DNA of 64,000 nt from Ulva prolifera (lineage: Eukaryota; Chlorophyta; Ulvophyceae; Ulvales; Ulvaceae), in the NCBI GenBank assembly GCA_023078555.1, contig CM041196.1:6211658-6275657 (forward strand), written 5' to 3'. Each line of letters begins with the position of its first letter. Position 1 is the first letter of the stretch. Below the pieces are notes generated by a model, which worked only from the letters and a program-made list of their open reading frames with translations, searched no databases and was not told the DNA's origin. The position numbers and the translations under genes are program-made. Positions 21,149 to 32,206 of this stretch are shown here, in pieces.

Positions 21149-23284
21149 AAAGCGATACCAGCGAAATAACGACGAGATACGTCTGAATGCGGTGGCCTGG
21201 GATTTCCAGCCCGAGCAGTGCCGCTCTGGGCCTGCTGTCTACTTGACCATGGTGCCTGAAATAAACGCAATTTTGCCTGAATGTGACTGGCTGCTGGAGC
21301 GATGTGGAGGCGTGGCAATCAGAGCTGGGAGCGATGCTGCAGCTGTTTTGTGGATGTGTTGTTTGGTCACGCGGGCCTGTGTGAGCACAAGGTGCAGGCG
21401 CATTGCATGACATCACTGCTCGAGAGCCATGAGGTAGGCGGACACCACACAGACGCAGAACATGGGCTGCTGGCGCAGAAGCCTAGCCTTCACCCAACAC
21501 TGCGGGTGGGCAACAGGGTAGTGCCCGGGCCAGCTGAAGAAATGATGTTGTGTGATGATTGACCTGAAGCAGTTATTTGGCTCCACGGGCCCATTGTGTA
21601 ACAGAAGCACTTGCTTGTTCTTTTGGAACACAGCACAGCGGTCCTTCCTTATGTGCCAGCATGTGTGGATGGTGCTGTCAAGGAAGCATCATCGGTCGAA
21701 AACCATTGTACTCACCCCATTTTCGCTGATTTTCAACACGGTTGACGGCTCGTTGTTCCAATCTTGTGTGTGTTGGCATGGGCGTTTGCCAACGACAGTG
21801 CACCCAGATTGGAAATACAAGCATCTCTGCAGGTATCAGCACCCCAGCGCAGCGGTGCTTCTCCTGATCAAGCAGTATTGGATCATATTCTACATGGTGC
21901 AGCTTCCAGGCAAGCGCACACCTTGCCAATGGCATCTCTTTGGACAGTACCTTCGCGATTGTGGCGATTTTCTGTGTTACCAGGACATAGCCGGAGGGGC
22001 GATTATCTGTGTGGAACAGAGTTCTGACTGAGGATCCAGAAGACCTTGACATTCCACGTGTCAGACCAGCGAGGCATTTTTCATGCCGCGATTCGTATGC
22101 TTAATAATGTGCTAGCTAGCGTGTGCGTGTGCTACTCTGGCCTGTGGCTCCTCCGATCCGAGGTGTGCAAACAGCGTCAACAGCTCATCACAGGACGAGT
22201 TGCGGCACCAGGCAATAACATAACCAGCTGTCCAACAACTCAGGACGGCCAGCGTGATATTTAGATGGCCGAAGCTGGTGCTGGCTTGGGCTCCGGCGTT
22301 GGATTCCGGCTTCACGCATCGACAGCGGAAGCATGCAGTGTGCCCGACATAACCAACAGATTAATTGAAAACAAGTCAGCTCCGTGTGAATGAATACGAC
22401 GCAATGTGCAGCACTCACGGGGGGCACCTATCTCCAGGAGATAGTGGATAGTCCGCTACGCATTTGTCCCAACGCTATAACGCAAATGTATCTCGTGGCC
22501 ATGCATGCATCAGTACTCATTACAGCGCCGAAACACTGAGGAAGCGTTGTTCGGTGCAAACATCAACCTGACATGCACGCTCTCAAGCAATTGGACCTGT
22601 CTGGAGGCCGAGTGTCAAATGTGTGAGGCTCAGCAGCATGGCAGCGTGGCAACTGCCAGTCCGGCGATCGAGAAAGAACAAAAAGGACAGGATGTTGTTC
22701 TTTGTGACGGCTGCGACGTGGCTGGGCTCTGCTGGGTCCTACATAATTCCTGCTGCGCGTCCTGCTCCCTGCCCCTCCAAGTCCGTCCTTGTAAAAAAAT
22801 GTGTGAGCACACGCATGCAAGGAAAGAAGGACACCTGCAAGCCCATGTACATTGTCAGTTCAGATCTGCTACTTTGGCTGCTATCCTACGCAGCATGCGT
22901 GGACGTCATTGGCCAACGCACATGGACATGCACATGCAATTGCTTCAGCCCAGTGCAAATAATGACTGATGGAGGGTCCATGGCGTGTTTGCTCTCAACC
23001 TGATCAGGAAAAGACTGCGCAGCAAGCTGTCTGCTACAGCGAGTACACAAAAAAGAACACAGCATGAGGAGCTCCTGAATGAGGAAGCTGGCAATCTGCG
23101 TCAGTGACGGCATGAACTCCCAACGAGAAGGCTACCATGCACCAGTACTCAGCTGAATCGATAGGCTGTAACATTAATGTGATGAAGAGTGGGGACTCTG
23201 CTGCATGCAGTGCAGCGGCTCCACAGACACCTGTGAAGCCCTCCAACGTGTCTGCGCAGTGTCATGCATGAGCGTGATGCACAT

Positions 23285-23324
23285 GTGTTACAAGGACAAA
23301 GCAAGCAAGGCAGGTAGCACCGCG
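23285..23324 (+). repeat. Dispersed 40-bp motif, copy C
   Basis: The sequence from GTGTTACAAGGACAAAG to GGTAGCACCGCG matches copies A and B. It faces the inverted copy E at 24227-24265, about 0.9 kb away. Confidence 0.65.
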
Positions 23325-23472
23325 AGCAGCGACCGTGATGCACGTGTGTGGCGTGCCTCGCAGGCCGACGCCCTCGACCTCGCCTGTGCACGATGCACCT
23401 TAAGACATTTCACAGTTGTTGTCCAGCCCACTGGCAGCCCATGGCCACTTGCAGTCTCCGGCAGTCGAGAAC

Positions 23473-23517
23473 TGTGGCAATCCAGTGGTATAGCGGCCAT
23501 ATCACTGGATTGCCACA
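23473..23517. repeat. Hairpin, 15-bp perfect stem plus extension, 7-base loop
   Basis: TGTGGCAATCCAGTG is mirrored by CACTGGATTGCCACA. One G/T mismatch and three more pairs extend the stem towards the loop AGCGGCC. It lies 150 bases after motif copy C and inside the C/E inverted pair. Confidence 0.9.
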
Positions 23518-24226
23518 AGAACCCTGTGTAGCACTGTGCAGTACTGCAGGGTCGGCGGGGCGGAGGCCGAGGCAGCTGCGCCTGGGCCCAGGCCGCGGGG
23601 GGCGCACAGGCGTGTCTGACCAACGCTCACACCGGGAGTCAAGCCTCCACCAAGCTGGCATCTGCCTCAGCACCCCCAGCAGCACATGCATGGCCGGTGC
23701 AGGGCGGGGGGGAGGGGGAGGGGGCTGGGCGCTGTAGAAACACAGCTGTAAAAACTAGCCGTGCTGTAAAATTGTATGTCTGCAGGGCCGCAGATTGCGG
23801 AGGGTGCCAGCAGGGGATGCGGGGCAGGAGATGCAAGTATGCAAGAAGAAGACATATTTCAGGACGATACGTGCACAGGAACATTGACAGCTCCGAACGG
23901 AGCCTATTACGTAGGCCTGCCTTGATGGCCTTGTCACTGGGAACCGTTTTGTGAAGGTCATGTTGTGTGTGTGCACGATTCGGAAGAGAGTGTTTGGCTG
24001 TATCTGTCTGCGCCCTCGTTTAAACCGAGAGCTTTGTCTCTCTGATACGATGAGTAAATGTAGATGTAGTGCTGCATGCTTTTCCCCATTGCAACACGTG
24101 TCGTACTAGAGATGCAACCTCACAGGTACTTGTTCTTAGTTTGAAAGCACCTGTCCTGCGACATACGCATGTGTTAGGCAGAGCAGCTCACGCCCGGCCT
24201 GCGTAGGAGTCCGCTGTTGGGTTCAT

Positions 24227-24265
24227 GAAGTGCTGCCCGCCCCTCGCCTATCACCTTGTAACACA
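24227..24265 (-). repeat. Dispersed 40-bp motif, copy E (inverted)
   Basis: On the minus strand it reads GTGTGTTACAAGGTGATAGG and later GGGCGGGCAGCACTTC, the most diverged of the five clear copies. With copy C it could bound an element of about 980 bases, but no target duplication is visible at the outer ends. Confidence 0.5.
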
Positions 24266-27149
24266 CCTGGGGCGGTGTTGGGTGTTAGCGCACATGCATG
24301 GGCGGTGCTGTTGTGCACCGGTACAGGTGCCGGTGGTGTCCGTGGTGTCCGTTTGGCAGGCGGTTGCATGCGTTTGTGGTGCCCCTGTTTGTGCCCTGCG
24401 GTGCTACTCGCCTCTCTATGTACTTACAAGGCCTTGCAACACATATTGGGCTACAGCAAGCTTGTGGCAGGCCTCAGATCAGCAAGGCAGCCCAGTCAGC
24501 TTCATGCCCAGTCAGGCTCCAGTGCATGCTCCAGTGCTCTGCAGATATCAATCATGAGCCCACACCTACATCACAGCACTGCATGGACATAGGTCATCCG
24601 GCTTACACCTGCCAGCTGATTGGGTGCGAAGGGCATCCGTACCAGTCACAAGTCCGGAGAGCAGCAGTAGCACGCGGCGCCTAATGAGAGGCAACTGATC
24701 ACACGGATCAGGATTGGCACCGGATGCAGCAGCACGTCGAAACAACCCATACGGAATCGCATTGCGCGCCATATGTGGACAGCATGCACTTTTGCGTGAA
24801 GCGTGTGAACGTCACACATGCTCTTACGTGTGATGTCGCCACAGGCGCATTATGCAATGTACATGGGTGGCAAGCACACAGAACATTCTGTGGCTAGAGC
24901 GCCCAAGCAGGTCGCCAGCGACGCCGTGAACTTGAGAATTTGTATCGCACGAAGCCAGTTTAAAAGCATAATCTACTCCAGACTGCAATACTGCAGCGGA
25001 TTGATTGAAAATAGACAATTTCTGCTAGTTATCGAGACAGGCTACCAGATAGACCGAAATGTGCGGCCCTTCTCAACACATGCCTGCACCCGTGCAGGCG
25101 AACGTTGTTTTCTACGAATCGGGTCACATCAGTGAGCTTCAGAACCGCCTCAGAGGTGAAAAGTATATCTTGTGAACCGGAGGTAATCTGGGAGGACGTT
25201 TGAACTTGGCGTTGGCGAGTCTCGTCATTGTGCCGGCAGTAAGCGTGCGTTCGGAACCCGACGACCGAGTCGAACGTTGCACCAGAGGCTGAGCGATACA
25301 TACAAGTCGACAGCAGTTACAGCTTACAATTAATAGTATGTACAGGGCAGCAATCATGTGTGTGGTTCGCTGTTCCTGTTCGCAAGCCCTGATATCGATG
25401 TCCTTGGTCGCCAGTTGCCTGAACAGCTTCATTGCGCTGCATGGCGCTAAACACCCGTCTTGTGGACTACTCTTGAGGCAGTAGCAGCCTGGGTTTTTTT
25501 TTTCTGTGCTTCGGGTGCGGGCGCTGCGGCAGTGGCACGCGTGCAGGGCCGTGTGATTGGCAACGGCCTCGAGCACAGGTCAACGGCGCTGTCCGCTGCC
25601 TTGTAGGTAAATCTCGCAGTTGTAGCTCTGCTCTTCGATGGTACAGTAGCCGTTTCGCCGGTCCATGGGTTGGGCTATCGTTGGCTGCACATGTTCGTTG
25701 TCACCTCGAGTGGTGGTGCCGCCTGTTTCTGTTGATCGTCAACCAAGCTGTCGTAATACCATTGTTCTCGTTTGTGGCACCACCTTTGCATCCCGACATT
25801 AGAAATGCTTGATCCATGACACACATGCAACACGTGGCCTTGTGGCCTGCGTCTTGACCATGCATGCCTGCGCATCTGGCATGCGAGCAACGGCGTAATT
25901 CGGATCACAGCAGAGACCGCGAAGAAGCTGCGACGCTAGGGAGACCGGGGCAAGGCGGAAAGGGTCATAACACAGCCTGCAACACATGTGTGTTCCAAAA
26001 AATCACAGTCGGAGAGGTATATCCATCGTAGGGACGATCATCTGCCGCCTGTGTGTTTGAAAATGCTTGTCACGACAACGTGTGTGGAACGTGCGCACGG
26101 TCAATATTGTCGTATCGCCGCCCTGGCCCGCGTCAGTACGCAGGTCTGTCTTGCAGAAGCGTGAACGGGCACTCACAAATACACCAGGAAACTCTATCTT
26201 CAAGCAGCTTCCACGCTCGCCTGGCTGTACGCCCTCACACATCGCTCAGGTCCCGCAATTGCACAGGGACCACCCGCGACGTGCCTGTAGACCGCTGCAG
26301 CGGGTGCATACCTAGTATGTCAGAGACCCACCTGTTCGGGCTGCAGAGCCAGCCCGTGCGCTTTGCATCAACCATGTGAGCAACGGAACTGGCGTGACGG
26401 ACATAGCTTGCCGAGTGTGCTCAGTGGCCTGACCATGCCGCGCCATGGCAGTTGGCAAGCTGAGCTCCCCGCTAGAACATCCAGCGTAGCAGTCTGCAGT
26501 TAACAGCCTTTCAAAAATGGTCACCATTGCACTAGCCTGTTGACTGGGAGCCGCGTATTACGGTGGCAGCTCGCGTATCCGATTCGTACAGCTGGACCCG
26601 TCGCAGTTTGCTTTCCGCATGTTTGCCTCGAGTTACTCAGGCATGGCACCCCGTCAGCACACACAAGGCCCGGCATGCAATGATGTCTCGATTTCACTGG
26701 AATATGCGGTAGTGACTGTTCCCACTGCATTTTGTGCGGGCCGGGCCATCGTAGCTAGACGGATACGTCGAGTATGCTCCATACTTCACAGGCAATGGCT
26801 GCCGGGATAAGGGAGAATAGCGTCTTTACCGCCCCGGCATAGAATTATGTGTCAAACAGCTATGCGCTATCGGCGAGTATGCTGATGTTCGGATGCAACC
26901 CGGCCTCCGGAGCTACGTCCATTGAAGGCATGCACAGTGCACCTCTGCCGCCGAGCATACCACTTCTGTCAGCCTCACAACAATCCAGATCACCAAGTTG
27001 CTGCCACCAGGCGGTTGCAGAGCACAACTGAGGCCTCGAAACACGTCGCACCTGCATGGCAGCATACCTGGCTCACCTTAACAATTGTCACCACTGCATT
27101 GGCTTTCTGGTGCCTTCAGCCCACCACTCTTGCTGGCCACTACACCTGA

Positions 27150-28703
27150 ATGGTATCTGTGGAATGTAGGATCTACGCAGTTGCTACCCTTGGAGTGGCG
27201 GTCGTCGGCTCCTTCGCCACCCAGCCAGCCTCCGCCGCCGTCGCCACCGGCTCCTCCGCATCCGCCCGTGACCTCCTGTTCAAGGTCAAGACACCTGAAA
27301 ACGAGGGCGATGAGGGCGATGAGGGCAACGAGGGCCTCGACAACCTCCGCAGCGGCATGTTTGCGATGATGACCACCACCGAAGGCAGCGAGGGTGACGA
27401 GGGCGACGAGGGCAACGAGGGGGACGAGGGCGACGAGGGCGATGAGGGGGGCGCACCCGTCCCGGTTGACGATAACAACGAAGGCGACGAGGGCGATGAG
27501 GGCGATGAGGGGAATGAAGGTGATGAAGGTGGCGAGGTGATCAGGACCACTGGGTCCACGTTCTCTCAGGTGTACTGTGCGAGCAAAGCAACGGCGGACA
27601 GCTTCACCGTGTCTCGCAGCGCACACGTCGTGGCAACTGTCGAGGCGGTCGCCGATGCATGCGCGCCCGACTTTGACGGCAGCACGGTAAAGATCGAGAA
27701 GCTGTACTACGACGCCGGCCTCGTCATCGCGGACGCGTTCGCGGACTCGCAGGCGGCATGCGTGTCCGCCGGCAACGCGTTTGGCTGCGCGTCCGCGTCC
27801 GCAACGGCGACGGCGTGGGCGCAGGCGACCGCCGAGGCACACGCGACGGCCTACGCGCAGGCGATCGACGAGTGCGTGTGCCTGAAGACCAACGCCGGGA
27901 CCCTCGCGATCGGCGTCGCGTCGACGTTTGTGGAGCTGGTGGCCGACGCGTTTGCGCGCGCGGAGGTGACGGCGTGCGCGAGCGGCGACGCCGAGGCGTA
28001 CGCCAAGGCCTGGACGTCCTGCTCTGCAAGCGCCTACGCCCGCGTCTGGACTCAGGTGCGCACCCGGCGGGATTGAAGTGTGCTGCGTGCATGCCGTGCG
28101 TGTACACCGACGGCTGCTGCACCTCGGCGCGCTCGTGTGCACGCTTTCGACGCGCTGCGCGTCCATGCATGCGCGGTCATGTGCGGCGGGGAGGTGGCCA
28201 CTTCCCCACGGCCTCACCGTGCGGGGCTCGTCGTGGATTCCGTCACGTGCACCGCCCGTTGGACTGGTGCGCTGTGGCATGGGTATCAGCAACATGGGGT
28301 ATGGCGCGGGCCTCCGGGCGAGCGTGTTGGTGCTACAGCTGATGGGCAGCGCATGGCGCGTGCCTGCGGGCGGCGCAGGATGCTGCCGCACCGCCGCGAC
28401 TCTGTGCATGGAGCCGCCGCTGCGATGCGCGCAACGGCGGTGTGTTCACCGACATCAAGTAAACAAAACGCCATGGGGCGTGAGCCGTGTGTCCCGCGCG
28501 TGCAGGCACTCGCGTCTGCGATGGTGAGCGCAGACTGCTTCGCGGAGGCCTCCACCTCCATCATCGCCGCCACCAAGTCCGAGTTCACCGTCATCGAGGG
28601 CTGCCAGCGGTTCGATGAGTCCCTCGGGGATGCCTCCGGCTCCACCGACGGCTCCACCGCCGAGGGCGTACGCTCCCCCCTGCCTCGCCCCCTGCCCAGC
28701 TGA
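27150..28703 (+). CDS. Secreted Ala/Cys-rich protein with NEG/DEG repeats (family 1 paralogue)
   Basis: Exons 27150-28055 and 28506-28703 join in phase 0 (WTQ then ALASAM), giving 367 residues. The ATG at 27150 starts a signal peptide (VATLGVAVVGSFATQPASA). Two blocks of NEG/DEG tripeptides follow (about residues 50-65 and 75-130), then an Ala-rich domain with Cys at AACVSAGNAFGCA, ECVCL, TACASGD and SCSASA. Exon 2 carries SADCF and TVIEGCQRFD and ends in a Pro/Arg tail. Domain order, intron position and Cys spacing match the gene at 3630-5346. The Ala-rich part alternates small residues with Cys and is likely helical. No named family recognised; extracellular location inferred. A paralogue pair 22 kb apart on opposite strands implies inverted duplication or independent insertion. 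Confidence 0.78.
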
Positions 28704-30212
28704 ATTTACATCCAGTGATGTGACGAGCAGCCTAGGGCATGCTTCTTGAGGCTACTTTTACAGGCCGCGTAGCATTTGTGACATATGTGCTGCCACGCCT
28801 CCAGGTGCAGCGGTGCTGCGCACGGCTCTGCTAGTGCTGTGCTGCGAGTATGCGCTGCTCTGCCAGAATGTAGTTACAAAGGACAGAGGCCGGGCAGCGA
28901 GCCGTTGCTAGGGCTTCACACAACCAGAATGCATGCATGCATGTATGCATGATGTGCCGGTGGGGCTCCTGGATGGTCCGCATTGCTCATACTGCACAGC
29001 ACTGGTGCCTGATGCAAAGGCTTCGGGGGAAGTTCCCTGTTGCGTGTGGTAGATACCGTGACATTGCATCTCTGGCAGCCCTGGACGAGTGTCCTCCTAC
29101 AAGGACCTTTCGCACATGAGCCACAGATCCCTGCTGGTGTCTGACATGCACCGCTGCCATGCAGCAAGCCAACGAGAACTAAGTCCCAAGATCCTGAGGG
29201 CTCTCCTGTAGATGCGGCTGGGCGGTCGTACGCGGGATTGCTTCTGATGGAAGTGATGGTGGCCTATCTTGCCCTGCTGGAGAGCAACAGGGCGCCAGGA
29301 ACGGGTCTTCTGTGGGGCTGGCAGCTCACGCCGTGGCTGTGACAGGGCCAGTGTCGGACAGCGGCTGTTCTACAGGTTGTGCGGTGCAGGGCCAGTGTCG
29401 GGCAGCTGCTGTTCTACAGGTTGTGCGGTGGTGATGGCACTTCTTGTGTGGGCTTTTCGCCCTTGCTTTCCCAGAGGCTCTGAGCATGGGCGCGCTTCAA
29501 ATATAAGCACATGAGCACTTCTAGGTCTCATGTCCTCAGCCTTGTAGCTGTTTAGACGCTTTGTGCAAGCCATGCGCAGGCGGCATGATTTGATTGGTCC
29601 TTTCAGCTTCCGTTGAATCAAGCATTTTTACGTTCCATAGCCTTGTGTGGTGTGAGTAAGTTGGTCTTCAATAAGGCAAAGCCTGCTTGGTGACATCCGG
29701 TAAAATAAATGCTGCAATCCGTGCCGTTGATCCCAGTGTCAGTCCCGCTTGATGCGCAGTGTTCGCTCTGAGGCATGGCAGTGATGCTGGACTGTGTTAT
29801 ATACGGCGATGGGGCCAAGGCACTGCGTCGATGGCTACAGCAGCCTGCACTGGCGTGCCAGCATATGAAAACTCCCATGTCAGAACGGCAATGTAATTGC
29901 AATACTTGAGCACTCATGTTCTGCCACTCGTCAAAGAAGAGCATGCAGCAGCAGCAGCACAGAACACTTCATGTTCACTTTATGCACGCGGATTCAGGTG
30001 CATCAATACTCCCCACCCACAAGTGTGGCGGTACTTGAGAGCAAAAGGCACAGTCTTTGAACAACTCACTGCTCATGTGGACGTCCTCGCACAATGACTG
30101 TGAGCAGAATCTTGATCTGACCCAGCCAGCCGGGGGGTGGAGCAGCCACGGGCGAAGCATCCATCTGCTTCATCAGCTGCCTCGCCCACCGCCAGAGCCC
30201 GGCCCCACCCCC
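28704..30212. other. Intergenic, convergent gene ends
   Basis: No gene recognised. A 44-bp tandem duplication lies at 29343-29430. At about 28871, GTTACAAAGGACAGAGGC resembles the first half of the dispersed 40-bp motif but diverges afterwards. Confidence 0.45.
29343..29430. repeat. 44-bp tandem duplication
   Basis: Two head-to-tail copies start CAGGGCCAGTGTCGG and end GGTTGTGCGGTG, differing at two positions. The high identity suggests a recent event. Confidence 0.9.
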
Positions 30213-31517
30213 TCACTCTGTCACCTCTGCGCTGGACAGCTCGGCGTCTCCGATCTCGACGACCTCGCCGCTGGTCTCCGAAGCAACGATGTCTGCCACA
30301 ACTTTGCCCATGGCATAGTTTGAGAACTTGCCCTGGCTGGCGGCCTCCTCGTGGCGGGCCACGAACGACGCCAGCCGGCACTCGTTCACACGAGGAGCCT
30401 TGTCAGCGTACTCGCCCCGGGCAGTGACGGAGATGCCGAACAGAGCCGACGCGCCGACTGTCAGCAGGCAGGCCTTGGGGATGTAGTTGGCACCTGCAGC
30501 CAAGGATCTGTGAAAGGCTCAGCGACCAAAACACAGCGCCGGCGGGGTGCTGTGGCCAGGCTGAACGAGGTGGGTGGTTTACTGCCGAGCGCGGCCAGCA
30601 TTTCTGGCCCCGCGTGGCCAAGGCAAATATGACCAGGCCCGACGACCCAATGCCCGTGTGGAGGCTGTTGTGCTGGAAAACGCTTTGCGCATAGCTCACA
30701 CCAACGCCACTGGACGCGGGCCGTCCAGAACTCACGTACGACATTGGTACAGGAGATGAGCTGAAGCTGAGGTAGGCTCATCTCGTGTACAGAGTTTCAG
30801 TGCAGTCCGGGTGGCCCATGTCAGACCGCAGTAGCAAGTGGCAGCTATCATCAGAACACCAATGTTTGACTTGGCAATCAGTGAGCATACCTCCAGCCCC
30901 AGAAATGAAATTGAAGCTACTTGCGGGGTCGTCCTTCAGAAGAGGCGCCAGATGCTTGAAGTGCAGGAAGTGCGGTACAGCGAAGGTGTTCATCTGCTTC
31001 TGGAACTCCTCTAGCGATTGTTGTGATATTTCCCCTGCGCACTCTCCACTAGAATAAGAACGCGTACAGTGCTATACATGATCCAAAAGGTACTGTCCCA
31101 CCCCCGCGGTGTGCACTGTCGGGGGCAGGGGGCTCCGGCGTGCTGCAGCACATCATGTGGTGGACGGCCTTCAAGCCACAATTGTCCAGTCAGCTCTGCA
31201 GTCGGTCAACAGCACACACCTCCTTGCCACCATCCACCGGCAACAGACACGACGTGATCGATGTTACCATATTTGCTTTTGAGCGACTCAGCAACAGCAG
31301 ACCCGGACTCGTCGTCCGCGATGTCGGAGACCAGTATCTCCAGCCGGTCTGGGCCTGCGGGAGCTACATGCTCAACAACGGACTCCGCAGATTTCGGGGA
31401 CCGGACAGGAGCCACAACTCTAGCTCCTTCTAACAGAAATTGTCTTGCTATTCCGCCGCCGATCTGGCCGGATGCGCCGGTCACCAACACGACTTTCTCA
31501 GCGAAACGCGCCATCAT
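30213..31517 (-). CDS. Short-chain dehydrogenase/reductase
   Basis: Three exons, complement(31220-31517), (30891-31034) and (30213-30493), join in phase to 240 residues, normal for a single-domain SDR. Two ATGs stand in tandem at 31517 and 31514. Residues 8-20 read VVLVTGASGQIGG, the glycine-rich NAD(P)-binding turn. VSDIADD is the usual acidic cofactor segment, and HVVSVAGGWW stands for the NAG motif. FISGAGG supplies the catalytic Ser. The active-site segment reads ANYIPKACLL: a Tyr followed three residues later by Lys (YxxK), one residue shorter than the classical YxxxK. The splice phase across this point is clean, so I do not think it is an annotation slip. The substrate cannot be told. 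The middle intron holds a worn copy of the hAT-like MITE. It probably forms a small Rossmann oxidoreductase in the cytosol or an organelle; no clear targeting peptide. Confidence 0.85.
30566..30658 (+). mobile_element. Degenerate hAT-like MITE in an SDR intron
   Basis: GTGGGTGGTTTACTGCC, CAGCATTTCTGG and GGCCCGACGACCCAATG follow the same order as GTTGGGTCGCTTTAC, CAGCATTTTCAG and GGCCCGATGACCCAAC in the intact element at 57132-57233. The ends are too worn to define a target duplication. Confidence 0.45.
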
Positions 31518-32206
31518 CACCACTGAGCAGGATACTCGGGCAATCAAAAGTGCATACGGAACTGCGTCTGCACGGAATTCTGATAAGCGTACATTCTTGA
31601 GACATGTTCTCCCGTCCGCAATGCGGCAAACAAACCTCGTTCTCGCGTGAGCCCATTTGCAGAGTGTCGTGACGCGCGGCCTCGGTGAGATATGAGACCG
31701 TCCACGCGCCCTACACGTGCAACAACCAGGTGCATGCACTGATTACTCTGTTGCCACTACCACGAGTAATCAGTGCCACGAGTAATCAGTGCACGGGTGG
31801 TATGGGCACTTGCGGTGACACCAAACCTGGAGAGGCGACATGTCCGAATTTGCTTAGACATGACACCGACCTCGCGCATGTGTGCTGGCTGTGGAAGGCA
31901 GATATCTCGAGATACCTCTCAAGGTACCCTCGAGGTATTGGTACTCGCCCTTTTTTTTTAAGATTTTTTGCAATAAGCAAGACGGGGAGAGTGGTGGGAG
32001 CAACTTCATACCACGCGCTAAGACATCAAATGCACACACAAGGCTCTTCCATTCGACAAGCAGCACGGACCACGTATCTCGAGATACAGCAGGTGATCAT
32101 GGCAATAGACAGTCAGTTACTGATTCAGCTTCATGAAGTCGAGTGCAGCTCACCTCCAGTGTTGCATGCTTCATCTCCCACATCCCCGATGATCTCCAGC
32201 ACTCAC
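31518..32206. other. Intergenic between SDR start and SUVR3 end, with hairpin and motif repeats
   Basis: Contains the upstream region of the minus-strand SDR gene. TGCACTGATTACTC (31735-31748) is mirrored by GAGTAATCAGTGCA (31780-31793). The 16-base unit CACGAGTAATCAGTGC is duplicated head to tail at 31761-31792, so the left arm can pair with either copy. TATCTCGAGATA occurs at 31903-31914 and GTATCTCGAGATAC at 32074-32087. No coding segment seen. Confidence 0.6.

Larger units (their letters stand above)
21149..27149. other. Six kilobases without a supported gene
   Basis: Several open frames of 80-160 codons exist (for example 21552-22031 plus, 21678-22052 minus, 22623-23003 plus), but they overlap each other and show no motif. 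On the minus strand, 25140-25910 contains exon-like pieces (for example WCHKREQWYYDSLVDD near 25795 and KFKRPPRLPPVHKIYF near 25170) that I cannot assemble or identify. The 40-bp motif occurs at 23285 and inverted at 24265, and a long hairpin at 23473-23517. Confidence 0.4.

Noticed and set aside
22505-23003. Overlapping plus-strand frames of 126 and 154 codons
   Set aside because: Both frames are open over the same DNA, neither has a motif, and no splice context supports either.
25140-25910. Exon-like pieces on the minus strand (WCHKREQWYYDSLVDD; KFKRPPRLPPVHKIYF)
   Set aside because: They look protein-like but could not be joined in phase or matched to a family; left as a note, not annotated.
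28868-28905. A sixth copy of the 40-bp motif
   Set aside because: Only the first half (GTTACAAAGGACAGAGGC) resembles it; the conserved GGCAGYACCGCG end is missing.
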